Source: Pilaira anomala (taxonomy: Eukaryota > Mucoromycota > Mucoromycetes > Mucorales > Mucoraceae). Taken from it: a stretch of 64,000 bases of DNA. A program made the position numbers and the translations under genes. The DNA lies in NCBI GenBank assembly GCA_025716855.1, contig JAIXMQ010000015.1:186001-250000 (forward strand), read 5' to 3'. Of this stretch, positions 22,050-33,759 are shown piece by piece. Position 1 is the first letter of the stretch; each line of letters begins with the position of its first letter. The notes under the pieces were generated by a model. It saw nothing but the letters and a program-made list of their open reading frames with translations. It made no database searches and was not told the DNA's origin.

Positions 22050-23359
22050 TTAAGACTTGACGGAGACAAGACCAAAAGTTGATCTAACATCTTGAACGAC
22101 TTTTGAGTTATTTGCGTAAATACTATACTGACGGACTTGTTCTTGTACACCTTGAATTGAGTTTTGAATTAAAGGTAAAACGTATTCTTGAGTTAATTGC
22201 ATGATATTAGTAGCCTTTTTTAAAGGAGCAACATCATCTTTTAACATTTCAGTGCGAACGATTTCATATTCATTAGAAGCGAAATTTACGAGAGGGTCAA
22301 CAACAATATGTAAAGAACTAGGCAAGTTAGAAATCATTTGACGTTCTTTCATGTAAGCAGCAGCAGAGTCTAAGCGTTTAATCAAATCAATAGTTAATTC
22401 ATTAATACGTTGATTTGCCTTGATTTGAGTAGAAGTATAACCGCCTTTAAGAGAGGAAACAAAGTCTTGAAGACGAGTATTTGCCTTTTGAATTGATTGG
22501 AATGCTTCTTGAAGTAATTGATTTGTTTCAGCTAAACGAGCCACATCGGCCTTTGAATGAGGAATGGATTGTAATTGAGTCGTGACCCGATGTGTTAATC
22601 TTTCTTTAAACTCGTTTATAAGAGATAACAATTTTCTATTATTGTTATCAATTTCATTTACAGATTTCTCTTTTTTATCAGATTGTTCCACCGCAGGAAG
22701 ATAACGGTTTACTATTTCAGTTGCATGATTTACTGGTACTTGTACAACACTATTCATTCTTTCTCTAACATCTTCGTATACCTTTTGAGGTGATTTTTTT
22801 TACTGTTGTCAATATTTCACCCGTATCCTGACGGACAACTGGAAACTTGTGTTCAACCAGATCAAGTGATTGACAACCCATTTGGTCTGCTCGTAATAAA
22901 TGATGTTTATACTTTTCTGTATAAGGTGAAGCAATAGAAGCAGCCATTTTAATAGTAGATTCAGCCTTATTCAGTGCAAAACGACTCACAGAATTTTGAT
23001 TAGCGTAATGTTGAACAATAGAGGAACCATCGCGAACAAGAGGAATAGAAAGAACACGAGAAAAGAAGGAGTAGCTAGAAACAGGTTTATTTGCTTGGTC
23101 TGGTTCTACAATAGTAGTATCTAAATATACATATATTATACAGGTTAGTTAGTTATTATATTTCCAATTATATATATATCAACACAACCACACACATTCC
23201 AAGATGGTTCTATTAATTATATTTACCTGGAGCTGCAACATCTCTTTCAAGTACGTCATTAGGATTACTTGTAGGAATAGCACCATTACCATTTAGATAT
23301 TGGTCATCACTTGTCTTCTTTACAGAAGAAAATTTACGGATATTGTTTTTTTTAGACAT
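22050..23359 (-). CDS. Perilipin-like lipid-droplet protein with an apparent one-base frameshift
   Basis: Coats lipid droplets and protects stored fat; known fungal members are Mpl1/Cap20-like. Exons 23359-23227 and 23120-22050. The PAT-like region shows SRVLSIPLVRDGSSIVQHY, then SRFALNKAESTIKMAASIAS, YTEKYKHHLLRADQMGCQSL and DLVEHKFPVVRQDTGE, which follow the perilipin pattern (LPLV...AE...V.....A.P......A...GL..LE...P). The C-terminal half is helical (residues about 190-400). The reading frame breaks at 22794-22801, an A8 run on the coding strand: the upstream frame stops at TGT TAG soon after, while the downstream frame opens exactly at the run. With one A fewer the two parts would join in frame and total 400 residues. 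An intron there would be under 45 nt and is unlikely. It may be an assembly error or a real mutation. It is divergent with the small gene at 23810. Confidence 0.8.
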
Positions 23360-23809
23360 GATAAAAGCTTTGTATAAAAAGAAGAGAAAAAGAGAAAAGA
23401 AAAAAAAGAAGAAGAAAATAAAATAGATAACGGGAAAAAATGGAGTACTTTTTATAACAACAAGATATGCGTCTGTGACTGAATAACTTCTTGACATGTG
23501 AAGATTTCGCTATTTTTTGACGCTGTTCCTCTTTCGGGTTTGGCCTGGATTGTTATTATGTTATAGCGCACGTGCCTCTCACTTCTGTATTATAATAATC
23601 TCTCAACTTACTGTCTTGATTTTGGCGTTTTAATTTTTTTTAAGGACTATATATTCATATCTCTCTTTCTCTTTCTTTTTTTCTTTCTCTTTTTTTCTTG
23701 TATGTAACAATTCTCCGGTTCGTTATTAAGTATATAAACAAGAAAGTAATAAAAATAAAAAGACTGAGTCCTAAAATAAAATCAATAAGATAAAAATACG
23801 ACGACGAAA
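23360..23809. promoter_or_regulatory. Divergent promoter region between the perilipin-like gene and a small unknown gene
   Basis: Some 450 bases separate two start codons facing away from each other. The interval contains a CACGTG E-box at 23569-23574, C/T-rich tracts near 23660-23700 and a purine-rich leader in front of the perilipin start. CACGTG occurs at several other places in the window, so binding by a bHLH factor is only a possibility. Confidence 0.4.
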
Positions 23810-24184
23810 ATGTCTAGCCCCAAAGAAGTTCAACCGCTTAAAGGAGGAGGAGGTCAGATCTGTCTTGATAATAAAAAATTATTCCAGACGGAACAAAAGT
23901 GGAAGCATATGAAAAACGTCAAAAAAGGTATTTTTATCCTAGCCTTAAATTTATTTGGGCGTTATGTTGTACATTAAACACAAGAATTGTAACTAGAATA
24001 TCTTTCTTCTTCTATTACACTCGCGAGATGTTTAAATGGTATTAAATGTAAATGTGGGAAGGAAACATGTATTTTAGACCCATCTCATCGCAGTAAAAAT
24101 AACAGGTATTATAGAATACAAACAATGATGATGCAATATGTTCTCACAAAACAAGATTATTATTATTATAGTCTTTATAAATAA
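23810..24184 (+). CDS. Small cysteine-containing protein of unknown function
   Basis: I do not recognise this protein. Exons 23810-23927 and 23997-24184 sum to 306 nt, 101 residues; the intron has a GTATTT donor and an ACTAG acceptor and preserves frame. The N-terminus has a GGGG stretch after KEVQPLK; the middle carries KMKNVKK-like basic residues and then CLNGIKCKCGKETC, a tight cluster of four cysteines that could bind zinc, and the C-terminus is rich in tyrosine and methionine, ending DYYYYSLYK. No signal peptide or membrane span is seen. The gene is divergent with the perilipin-like gene. The structure is coherent but no homologue comes to mind, so the call rests on the ORF, the intron and the start context alone. 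Confidence 0.5.
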
Positions 24185-24817
24185 AACGCAAGTTGTATTT
24201 CATAATTACGAATAAAATATAAATCGTTTCATATTTTTATTCTTTCTTTTTTTTTTTCACATGGAATTAGAAACGGGGCAATAACCAATTAAACAGGTTT
24301 TATTGTTATTATTACTTTTTGTATTTTTAGTCTTTTATGATTATAATCTTATGTAAACTTCTTTCTTGCAAGTATTTCCGATCCATGCTTTATTCAAATT
24401 ACCCTATTTTGTGTAACTTGTACTAATATTTTTATTGTTGTTGCTGTTGTTGTAACCGACTGGAACCCGAAAGGAGAAAAAAAAGAGGATCACACAAGAA
24501 AGCGTTTCAATTTTCTTAAAGTGTCATCCCCAAATTTTTTTTCATAAAGAGAAAACTTTCGTTTTTTTTTTTTTAAAAAAAAACAGCCAATTCTACATAA
24601 ACTTTTAAGTCAAAGGAAATATTTGATTTAAACATACTATCGAATTCTAGTCTTGATTCTGACATTTCCTGCAAAAACTTTGTTCACTTTGAAATGCCAT
24701 TAGTGTGCCCAGTTTTTTTTTAAAAACGTCACAATCATTTATTTTTTTTATTTTTTTTTTTTTTTACTCGTCCAAGGGCGACGGGGACAAAAAAAAAAAG
24801 TACCTGTTTATCTTTAG
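24185..24817. other. Gene-free AT-rich interval before the ELM1-like gene
   Basis: No coding region is supported. It contains several homopolymer runs, a palindromic T13A9 tract at 24562-24583 and a second T-run followed by A5 near 24713-24727. The right end is presumed promoter for the ELM1-like gene. Confidence 0.45.
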
Positions 24818-26598
24818 ATGTTTAAACAATGTAATATGACACATATACACACACAAACGTATTAAAAAAAAATTCAACGACCTAAAAAAAAAATTACCGC
24901 CTTCACTCTAGTTTTATCCTGCACCAACAGAATTGGTTTAAAGCAATACTCAACACGTGCTACAGTACCCAACGTTTGGGTCGTGACAGACGGTGGTATC
25001 GAGACTAGTTTACATGCTTTGGCATTAGGAAAACAGTTAGCTGGTTCTAATCAACTTTCAAACAATTTTAAATTAAAGACTATCGTTGCCAGTAAAAGTA
25101 ATATATCAATATTTCTTCTTTTTTTTTTTTATCTCTCTCTCCTTTTTATATTAAGACTCTTTTTTTTTTTTCAGAACTTCAAGTATTTCCTGCCGTTCTT
25201 CAAAAGTACTTGGTTAGTTGGACTGTTGCCAAGCAAAAAGGTAAGGCAGAATTAACAGGATTTTTTTTAGTCTCCCTTTTGACTGATATAAGTTACTTAG
25301 GTAACGCATTAAATGGGTTGCCATGGTATTTGTCAACCAAAGACGATAAATCATGTTCAGAAGATTCAGATCCCGATTACATTATTGCGAGTGGACAAGA
25401 TGCGATACCTGCTTGTCTTCATTTAACAAAAGCAAACACCAATAAGAAATGCTTTTCTGGTATATATAAAAAATAAAGCGGAACAAAGTTTAGTGCTATC
25501 TAGTCTAATATACTATTTTTTTTTTAAAATAGTTTATGTTGGGTATCCGGGAATACCTTTTATTAATTTCGATCAAGTTGTCTTGCCAAAATATGAAGCC
25601 AATGCCAAAATGGGTAAAAAGCCTTTTTATTATTATTATTATTTAGTTGATTTTGTATGTTAACTTTATATTTAGCTGCTTTGGGTCCTTTAGCAAGACA
25701 AAAGAATGGAATTATTACACCTGTAAAGTTTTAAAAAACTTAATAATCGAAATTTAGTTTTTCTAATTATTTAGTAATATTTAGGCACCTTTATTAGACA
25801 TTTTCCCATCAAATATACCAGCTTTGGATCCAATCGTACCTTCATCCTTTCAAAATGGTTATTCTTCTGTTGTCGTTGGAGGACATTCACCTATTTGCCG
25901 ATGGTACTCCGAAGACGCAGTAACATTAGCCGATAATATCAAGGTAAAAAAAAAAAAAAAATGAAAAGAAAATGACGACAATGGAACTCACGCTTTTAAA
26001 ATATTAAAGCGTATGATAAAGAACTTGAATGATAAAATAGTTATTGTATTTACAGATAGAACACCAGAGATGGTCAAAGAAAAGATGACAACGAGACTTG
26101 AAGCACACGCTGATTCTGTTGTGATTTGGGACTCTACAAAACAAACATCTACCATTGATAAAATAAAGACGTATGAAAGTATTATTCAAAATGCCGAGCG
26201 CGTTATCTTGACAGCAGACCTTGATTATGCATCTGCTCATGCAGTATCCAAAAGGTAAAAACAAAAAAAAATATGTATGAATATATATAAACCAAGACAG
26301 TAACTAAAAAAGTATCACATACGAAAACAGTAAACCTGTTTATATTACATTTGGAGGACAAGCTAGATCATATCTTTCACATTTCCATCGTTGGTTACTA
26401 GATGAACACTTGACAAGAAAATTAAGATTGGACCGAACCAAATCTAACAAGGCAAAAGATCCTTATAGTTATTTAGGTGATCAACATGCTTGGGGGAACG
26501 CATCTAAAGTATTTCAAATGAAAAATACTATGTCTTATGTTAAGAAGGAAATTGAAGAAATTCGTGATGAAAAAGTCACTGGTAAAAGAAGAAAATAA
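24818..26598 (+). CDS. ELM1-family (DUF1022) protein, probably mitochondrial
   Basis: Homologue of plant ELM1, which acts in mitochondrial fission, and of bacterial DUF1022 proteins; the fungal role is not established. Exons 24818-24858, 24931-25091, 25175-25459, 25533-25613, 25676-25722, 25785-25943, 26010-26254 and 26331-26598 sum to 1287 nt, 428 residues. Family landmarks: VWVVTDGG near the N-terminus, PDYIIASGQDAIPACLHL, a VYVGYPGIPFINFDQVVLPKYE segment (typically a P...FD.V..P.HD motif), NGIITPAPLL, VVVGGHSP followed by the nucleotide-like fold, VILTADLDYASAHAVS and KPVYITFGG. The first exon is inferred: no in-frame ATG exists upstream of WVVTDGG in its own exon, and splicing to ATG at 24818 gives a basic, serine/threonine-rich leader (KQYSTRA) fit for mitochondria. 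A 30-nt insert around 25241 could look like an intron but is too short. Confidence 0.8.
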
Positions 26599-26747
26599 AC
26601 TTTTTTTTTAATGAAACAATGCGATCTCTATCAAGAAAGCAAGGCTTTTTTGAAACGGCGTCTCAATAAGGGAAATCTCTTTTTTTTATATAACATTTTC
26701 ACCTTTCCAATTTCCTATTTTCCACACTTCTTCTTTTATAAAATATA

Positions 26748-28528
26748 ATGAGTTCATTAGGACCTGTCATCTCTTCAGGAGCAGAACTTATTGCTTCAAG
26801 TTTAAAAAATCAAGGTGTAGATGTTTTATTTGGTATTGTTGGTATTCCTGTAGTTGAAATAGCCGAAGCTTGCGTTGCAGCTGGTATTCGATTCATCGGC
26901 TTTCGTAACGAACAATCCGCTACTTATGCTGCCTCTATCTATGGCTACTTGAGTGGTCGACCTGGTGTGTGTTTAACTGTAGGTGGTCCAGGTGTCATTC
27001 ATGGCCTTGCAGGCGTTTTAAACTCTAAACTTAATTGTTGGCCACTTGTTTTAATTTCAGGTTCATGTGATACTGATCAAGTAGATAAAGGTGCCTTTCA
27101 AGAGCTGGATCAAGTCGAAGCCTGTAGACCTTATTGTAAATATGCTGCTAGACCTACTTCTTTAGAGCAAGTACCCTTTGTCATTGAAAAAGCCTTTCGA
27201 ACTGCCCTTTATGGTCGTCCTGGCCCCACTTATGTTGATTTACCTGCAGATTATATTCAATTTCCTATTCGAAACAAACAAGTATTGGATTCTATTCAAG
27301 TTCAAAAAGTACCTGATGCACCTAAATCTATGGCAAATCCATCTGATTTAAATCAAGCTGTTCAATTATTAAAAGACGCAAAACATCCTTTAATCGTGAT
27401 TGGAAAAGGGTAAAATTTTCCCATGTTTTTTTTTAAAAAAAAGAAAAAAATTCTTAAACTATTCCCTTTTATAGTGCTGCTTATGCTCGCGCAGAGAAAG
27501 AAATTAGTGAATTAGTAGAAAAGACACAGTCGCCATTTTTACCTACACCTATGGGTAAAGGTGTTTTATCAGATACACATCCATTATGTGTTTCTGCTGC
27601 ACGCTCAAAGGCATTAAAAGAAGCAGATGTAGTACTTTTAATCGGTGCAAGATTAAACTGGATTTTACACTTCGGTCAAACGCCTCGTTGGGGACCTAAC
27701 GTACGCTTCATTCAAATTGATATTGCTCCAGAGGAAATTGGTAACAACCGTCAAGACACTTTACCTTTATTAGGCGATATTCAACTCGTTGTGTCACAAT
27801 TAAATCAATCCATTCAAGCTAAACTTCCTAATATGGATCCTAAGTATGTATCTGGTTTGATAAGTAAAGTCAAAGCCAATGGAGAGAAGCTCAAAGAAAG
27901 TGGATTAAAAGGAACAGATTCTTCTGTCTTGGGATATCAAACTGCTTTTACAACCATTAAAAACATGTTGCCTGAAAAAGATATTGTTTATATTGGTGAA
28001 GGTGCAAATACAATGGATATTGCTCGTTCTTTCTTTGATCTTCATGAACCTCGTCAACGTTTAGATGCAGGTACTGGTGCGACGATGGGTGTTGGTATGG
28101 GATACGCTATTGGTGCACAAATGTATTATCCAAACAAACGTGTCGTTTCGATTGTAGGTGATTCTGCATTTGGTTTCTCTGCTATGGAATTAGAAACCGC
28201 TGTTCGATCTCGATTACCTATATTAATTATTGTCATTAATAATAACGGTATTTATCATGGTTTGGAAGATGATGATTTTGAAGCTTCAAGAAAGAATGGT
28301 ACTTTACCTACTACTTCTCTTTCTCCTGAAACAAGATACGATTTGATTTGTGAAGCTTGTGGTGGTCAAGGTTGGTTAGTCAAGAACCGACTTGAATTAG
28401 GCAATGCCTTAAAGGATGCGTTAGCTGCAAAGGATCAAACTTGTCTTATCAATGTCTTGATTGCACCAGGTGGAAGAAACAAATTGGAATTTGCTTGGAT
28501 GCAAAATGAAGATAAAGCCAAATTATAA
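26748..28528 (+). CDS. 2-hydroxyacyl-CoA lyase (HACL1/Pxp1 type), peroxisomal
   Basis: Thiamine-diphosphate enzyme that splits 2-hydroxyacyl-CoA to formyl-CoA and a shortened aldehyde in peroxisomal alpha-oxidation; some relatives decarboxylate oxalyl-CoA. Exons 26748-27409 and 27475-28528 sum to 1716 nt, 571 residues, the normal size. The N-terminal ThDP-pyrimidine domain has DVLFGIVGIPVVEIAEA and the catalytic glutamate in FRNEQSATYAAS; the middle domain has LIVIGKGAAYARAE and LIGARLNWILHFG; the C-terminal domain has EGANTMDIAR, RLDAGTGATMGVGMGYAIGA and the ThDP/Mg motif GDSAFGFSAMELE ending in INNNGIYHG. The wording follows animal HACL1 closely. The last three residues are AKL, a good type-1 peroxisomal targeting signal. 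The intron carries a T9A8 palindromic tract. Confidence 0.93.
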
Positions 28529-28632
28529 AGGACTGTTGATTTTAATGTCACATTTGTACACTCACATATATTCAAAAAAAAATAAAAAAATAAAAAACTC
28601 TCTCTCTCTATTTTTCATATTATTTTTTAAAC

Positions 28633-29476
28633 ATGTCTCGTGGAGGAAGAGGTGGAGGTTTCGGTAGAGGTGGCGGAGGTGGCCAACAAGGTGCTATGCA
28701 ACTTGTCTCTTTTGATTTATTAAAAGATCTTGGTTCTGGTAATCTATTCAATGTCAACACAGCCTTATTTCCTGTAAAGTAACTATATATAACAATTTTT
28801 GATAAAACTTGTATACTCATTCTTTTTATTTTGCTGTCAGGAAATGGACGTACCTATTCCTCGTAAACCAACTTCAAACGAAATTCACGAATGGAAATTA
28901 AGAAAGGAATACTTGGAAATGATTAAAGATTCTCCATTTCATTTAGTCGCTCCACCACCACCGCCTGATATCGAAAGATATTCTGATAAATATAAAGTTG
29001 TCACTCAAAAGCGTACCTTACGAGAAATAGAAACAAGTAAGGTTCAATAATAAACTAGAATCGAATAGAATGAAGTCTTATTTATCTTTTTAATAGATTT
29101 GGATTTTTTCCCGGATGAATTGCAAGCAACAATTGACGCCAAGAGAAGAAAGAAGAGTAAGAAGGGAGAACAATAGTAACAATTTGATTCCAAATCTAAC
29201 TATCTTTTTTTTCTTTTGATTTTAGAGCAAAAGACCAATACCATCATAGACGAATATGGACAAATAGAAGCATTACTAAACGCAGAAGGAAAAGACGGTG
29301 AAGATGAAGATGAAGATGAAAATGCTGAAAAGAAAGAAGACGAAGATGCTGAAAATGAAGAAGAATACGAAGATGAAGAAGAATTGGTCGATGATAACGA
29401 TTATGGTCAGAATTACTTTGATAATGGTGAAGATGATGATGTGGATGATGATGATGGTGAAGATACTTACTCATAA
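28633..29476 (+). CDS. RPC31: RNA polymerase III subunit Rpc31 (RPC7)
   Basis: Pol III-specific subunit of the Rpc82-Rpc34-Rpc31 trimer needed for initiation at tRNA and 5S genes; nuclear. Exons 28633-28773, 28841-29036, 29097-29156 and 29226-29476 sum to 648 nt, 215 residues. The N-terminus is the family's RG-rich segment (MSRGGRGGGFGRGGGGG), followed by the signature EMDVPIPRKPTSNEIHEW, then the KRTLREIETNLDFFPDELQ stretch. The C-terminal 80 residues are almost wholly Asp/Glu, as in yeast Rpc31. The gene is convergent with SEC31, the two stop codons lying about 97 bases apart. The acidic repeat produces false ORFs on the other strand and in other frames. Confidence 0.88.
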
Positions 29477-29573
29477 AAGAGATAATAATAATAAATTATA
29501 TACATATTCTTTTTTTTTTTTTTGCATAATTATTACAAATGTATATCAAAACTTTATTTATTTATGTATTATT

Positions 29574-32500
29574 TTAATTCATGCGTTGAGGTTGATAAAA
29601 TTGACCTTGAGGAGGAGGAGGAGGACCTCTCTTGGACATTGGAGGAGGAGGTGTTGCGTTCATGGGTGGAGGTGGAAGAGGGTTGTTACGTGGAGGTGCT
29701 GCCATTCCCATAGGAGGAGGTGGAGCCATACCTTGTTGCCCCATACCATGTTGTTGTTGATGTTGTTGATGATGATGTTGTTGTTGTTGTTGTTGTTGTT
29801 GTCCCATTCCTTGTTGTTGTCCCATTCCTTGATGTTGTTGCATCATATGGGGTGGGGGTCCAGCTCTAGGAGGAGGTCCTTGAGGAGGAGGTCCTTGAGG
29901 TGGTCCACGGTTCATGGGAGGAGGAGGAATACCACCTTGAGGAGGAGGAGGGAAATTATGTTGTGGTTGTTGCTGTTGATGTTGATGTTGTTGAGGAACA
30001 AATGAGGTAGCAGAAGGCTGGTTAGGGAAAGGTGATGTCACACGCTTAGCAGGTGTGTTAGACATATGAGGACTCTTTAACTTCTTAGCAGCAGCTAACA
30101 TGGGTGGGTCATTCCAAGCTCCTTCAGGCTTCTTGGGTGGTGCACTGAATTCTTGAGATTTAGGAGAGGGTGCAATACCAGTAACGGGTGGTGGTGCAGG
30201 TACGGTAGGACGTACGTTATAACCTGTGTTGTTATATTGATCATTTCCGCCACCATATGCATTACTAGAGGGACTGAAGTTGTTGTTATTATAACCAGAG
30301 TTGAATTGGTTATAAGAGTTGGCAGGTTGGTTATAGCCATAAGAAGCTTGAGAAGCTTGGCCTGCACTAGCTTGAGGCTGGTATGTGTTAGTAGGGTTTC
30401 CAGTAGCTGTTGTGGGTGCGTAAGATTGTGTGACGGGTGCAGTAGGAGTATAATTGGTACTAGCGGTAGGTGCATAACTGTTGGTAGCAGCAGCGGTGGG
30501 GGCATAGCTAGTGGTAGTGGTAGGTGCGTAAGTATTGGAAGCAGTGGTAGGTGCATAATTGTTGGTAGCAGCAGCGGTAGGTGCATATGTGTTTGCAACA
30601 GGAGCGTAAGTACTGGCGTTAGCTGCAGGTTGATAATTTCCATAATTTGATTGATACTGTTGAGTGGCAGCGGCAGCTCTAGGTTGAGTAGCAGCTTGAG
30701 TCTCGGCAGCAAAAGCAGCAGCCTTGGAAACAATCGTCTTATTCTCAAAGGGAGCAGCAGGGTCAACAAATTGACTAGCAACGGAGGCAGGACAAGCACG
30801 ATAGACGCGATCACGAATAATAGATAAACGATCAAAAGCAGCCTTACGATAGACCATAGGAGTCAAACTCAAGTAACTCAAGGCAGTAGTTAATTTACCT
30901 TGATCAGCTAAGAGTTCAGCATATTCACAGTACTTGTCATAAAGAGGAGAAAGAGGATATTCATAAGACATCTTTGTTTCGGATGCCTCAAAGAGATCAG
31001 GATCTTCATAAGCAATCACCTTACGGAAAATAGTAACCTTTTCCATCAAATCTTGAAGACTAGTAGCATAAATATCTTCCTTATCGCTATTTTGAACTTC
31101 TTCTTCTTGTTCTGCAATCCAAATACGAGATACCTTTTCAAGATTACCAGCAGCAAGGTAACAAAGTGTAGCATGGCGTCTGGATTCCTTAGCGCCTCCC
31201 GCTTCACTCTTACTGGATTCTTCTTCTAAACGAGCTCCTAAAGCTTCACAAAGAGGTCTGAAATCTTCTGTCTTGGCAAATGTACACAAGAGAACAATAA
31301 CAGATGTCCATTCATCCAATGAAACATTAGCAACCACTGAATTCAAATCTTCGTCAATAATACTTTCTAATAAACGAAGGTAAGAAGTGGACTTGGATTG
31401 ACGCTTGAAATAAGCTTGTTGTGTACGAAGTAAAAGATCTGATCCACCGCAAATAGCAAACAATAAAGCATCTGAAAGTCTATCGATAGAAAGACAAAGA
31501 CTGACAGCAGATTCAAAATCGCCCAATACAACAGCGCGGGTAATTAAACGATCCGTTTCAGAGCTTCCTTCAGCGTAGAGTTGAAGAGGCTCACGACTGA
31601 GTGCATTACCAAAAGTGGTACCACGAAGACCTCCTTCGTTCTCTGTAGTGGCAGGAGCAGTGTTATCCGTTTCAAAAATGAAATCATCTCCACCGGCACC
31701 AAAGAGTCCAGAGACAGAATCAGAGCTTTCAGTGGCAGTAACTACTGGAGGCTTTTCTTCGGTTTGTTCTCCTTCGACAACAGGTGAGCTTTCTTCAACA
31801 GGTGCAGGAGATTCTTCAGTGATAACAGATTCTTCAGCAACGGGAGAACCTTCGGTAGCAGCAGTAGTATCAACAGGAGATCCTTCAGTGACAGGAGATT
31901 CTTGTTCTTTGGTAGCAGCAACAGCAGGCTCCTCTGTAGTAGCAGTAGTAGCTACAGGACTCTCAGTATCCTTATTACCAGTTAACTTTGCAACAGCAGC
32001 AATCACTTCAGATTTTTGGAAACCAAGATAATTCATTAAATGTTCTCTGGCATCCTCAGCTAATAAAGTCTTGATCACTTCCCAACTTTCCTTTTCATCT
32101 GCATCATTTCCAGCTTGTTGAATACGTTCTTCTACAAGCTGTTCAACACTTTGAGATTCCAAGGCGGTTTCGAGTTCTTCAGCACGTTTCACAGTGTCTT
32201 GATTTGTGACGATAGAATGAATGGTGACAGTACGAGGTACGATTTGAGGTGCAGCAGCTTGTCCAGGAGGTACACTGGCAGCCGCTTGAATAGCAGCTTG
32301 TCCAGCTTTGTTATTGAAAGTGACAAGTTTACCACCGAACCCAAAGGAAGCGCCTACAGGACAACGAAGCCATTTAGGAGGCTGCTTTAATGAAAAGGCG
32401 GTGGATGGAGCGGCAGCAGCAGAAGCCTTCATGGCAGCAGAGAATGGATCATCATTTGAAGTATCAATGGAAGCAGATTGTGTGTCTTCAGATTCAGAAT

Positions 32501-33759
32501 TTTGAAGAGAATAAACACTGATTTTACCATCGAATGAAGCATTTGCCAAGAGGTCAGGGTTACGAGGACACCATTCAGTTTGGAAAGTCCAGTTTGAATC
32601 TTGAGCTAAATCACCCATTAATTCACCAGAGTTGGGGTTCCAGATAAGTGTCTTGCAATCTTTACCACAAGACATTAATAAATCGGAATCTTGGCGACAC
32701 CAAGATACACTCAAGACACCCTTTGTATGTCCTGCAAGGATCTTTTCGGGGGAATGAGCATGACGAAGATCCCAAAGTGTGACTACAGGGTTTGAATCAT
32801 CTTCTGATGCAGTAACTAATTGTGTAGCCTGTACATATTGAAAAAAAAAAAGAGAATTAGTCGAATAGATTTACATATACGTATACTTATAAATACTTTA
32901 CCACATCAGGATGCCAAACAGCAGCAGAGATACTTCTACGACCAGCATTCATACTACCGGTATTAGGAGCAGAAAGGGTCATAACTTCCTTACGGTTACG
33001 AAGATCCCAAACAACTGTATGACCTGTAGATGAAGTAGTAGCCAAGATATGTTGTACTTGTCCATTCCAACCCACACTCGTAATATCATCCATTTTAGAT
33101 GATTTAGGGCCTGGTGTATAAGGTGTATTGGGGTTCGTAAGATCCCAAATATAAACCTCGTTGTTACTACCGGCAGATGCTAATAAATTACTCTGAAACT
33201 TATTAAAATCAAGTCCACGAATTTGTCCTGTATGCGTTGGGTTTTCTAAAATCTTTGCTTCTTCACTGTATTAAAAAAAAAAAAAGAAAAAAAAAAGTGG
33301 TTTTAAAATCATTTTTCTTCCTCTGCATAATATAAAAAAATATCCTTTAAAAAACTTACTCTTTGCCGTCAAGAATTTTACTAGGATCCCAAAGTGTCAA
33401 ACTACCATTCTCTAAACCACCAGCAATAAAACCGTATGGGTTACTTGCGGAAGCATTACCCCAAGCCAACTTGTTAAATCTAGTTTATGAAATAAACGTG
33501 AGCATTTTTTTTTTTTCATCATGCTTCATCTAAAGAAAAGTGAGGGCTTTTTTTACCTTGAGGTACTAGCAATTTTACCAGCAGGTACAATAGCATTCGA
33601 GTTTTTTACATCAAGCTTAAAAAGTTCAAGTTCGGACGCGTTTGAAAAGGAATCATCTAAAGCTCCTGCTGCTGTACCTGTTGCAATAAGTGGAGTTTGT
33701 TGTCCTGGACTCCAAGCAAATACTGCTGTTCTATTAATTTCGCTCAATCTCTTTACCAT
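29574..33759 (-). CDS. SEC31: COPII outer-coat protein Sec31
   Basis: With Sec13 it forms the outer cage of COPII vesicles at ER exit sites. Exons 33759-33557, 33479-33360, 33265-32902 and 32828-29574 sum to 3942 nt, 1313 residues (yeast 1273). The N-terminus MVKRLSEINRTAVFAWSPG is diagnostic. WD40 blades are visible in order: NPYGFIAGGLENGSLTLWDP, NLLASAGSNNEVYIWDL, HILATTSSTGHTVVWDLR, DSNPVVTLWDLRHAHSPEKI, DSDLLMSCGKDCKTLIWNP and PDLLANASFDGKISVYSL. Next come a low-complexity threonine/valine/proline/glutamate segment (about 600-700), the alpha-solenoid (ALLFAICGGSDLLLRTQQAY onward), and a long proline/glutamine/tyrosine-rich tail with poly-Q and poly-P that ends QPQRMN. The tail contains about eight near-repeats of the APTAAATNSY type. 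Microsatellite-like coding in the tail gives many spurious ORFs on the + strand. Confidence 0.95.

Noticed and set aside
22764..22802. Possible micro-intron explaining the perilipin frame break
   Set aside because: The GT...AG intervals available are 25 or 39 nt; both are below a workable intron size and the 39-nt one would not change the frame.
25241..25270. Possible intron with GTAAGG...TTTTAG in the ELM1-like gene
   Set aside because: Only 30 nt long, shorter than all other introns here; reading through keeps the frame.
29298..30005. Long + strand ORF of Met/Lys then Leu/Arg-rich sequence
   Set aside because: It runs through the acidic repeat of RPC31 in the wrong frame and then antisense to the SEC31 tail; composition follows repeats, not coding.
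30095..30835. 246-codon minus-strand ORF rich in Leu and Pro
   Set aside because: Same strand but another frame of the SEC31 low-complexity tail; the SEC31 frame continues through it without a stop.
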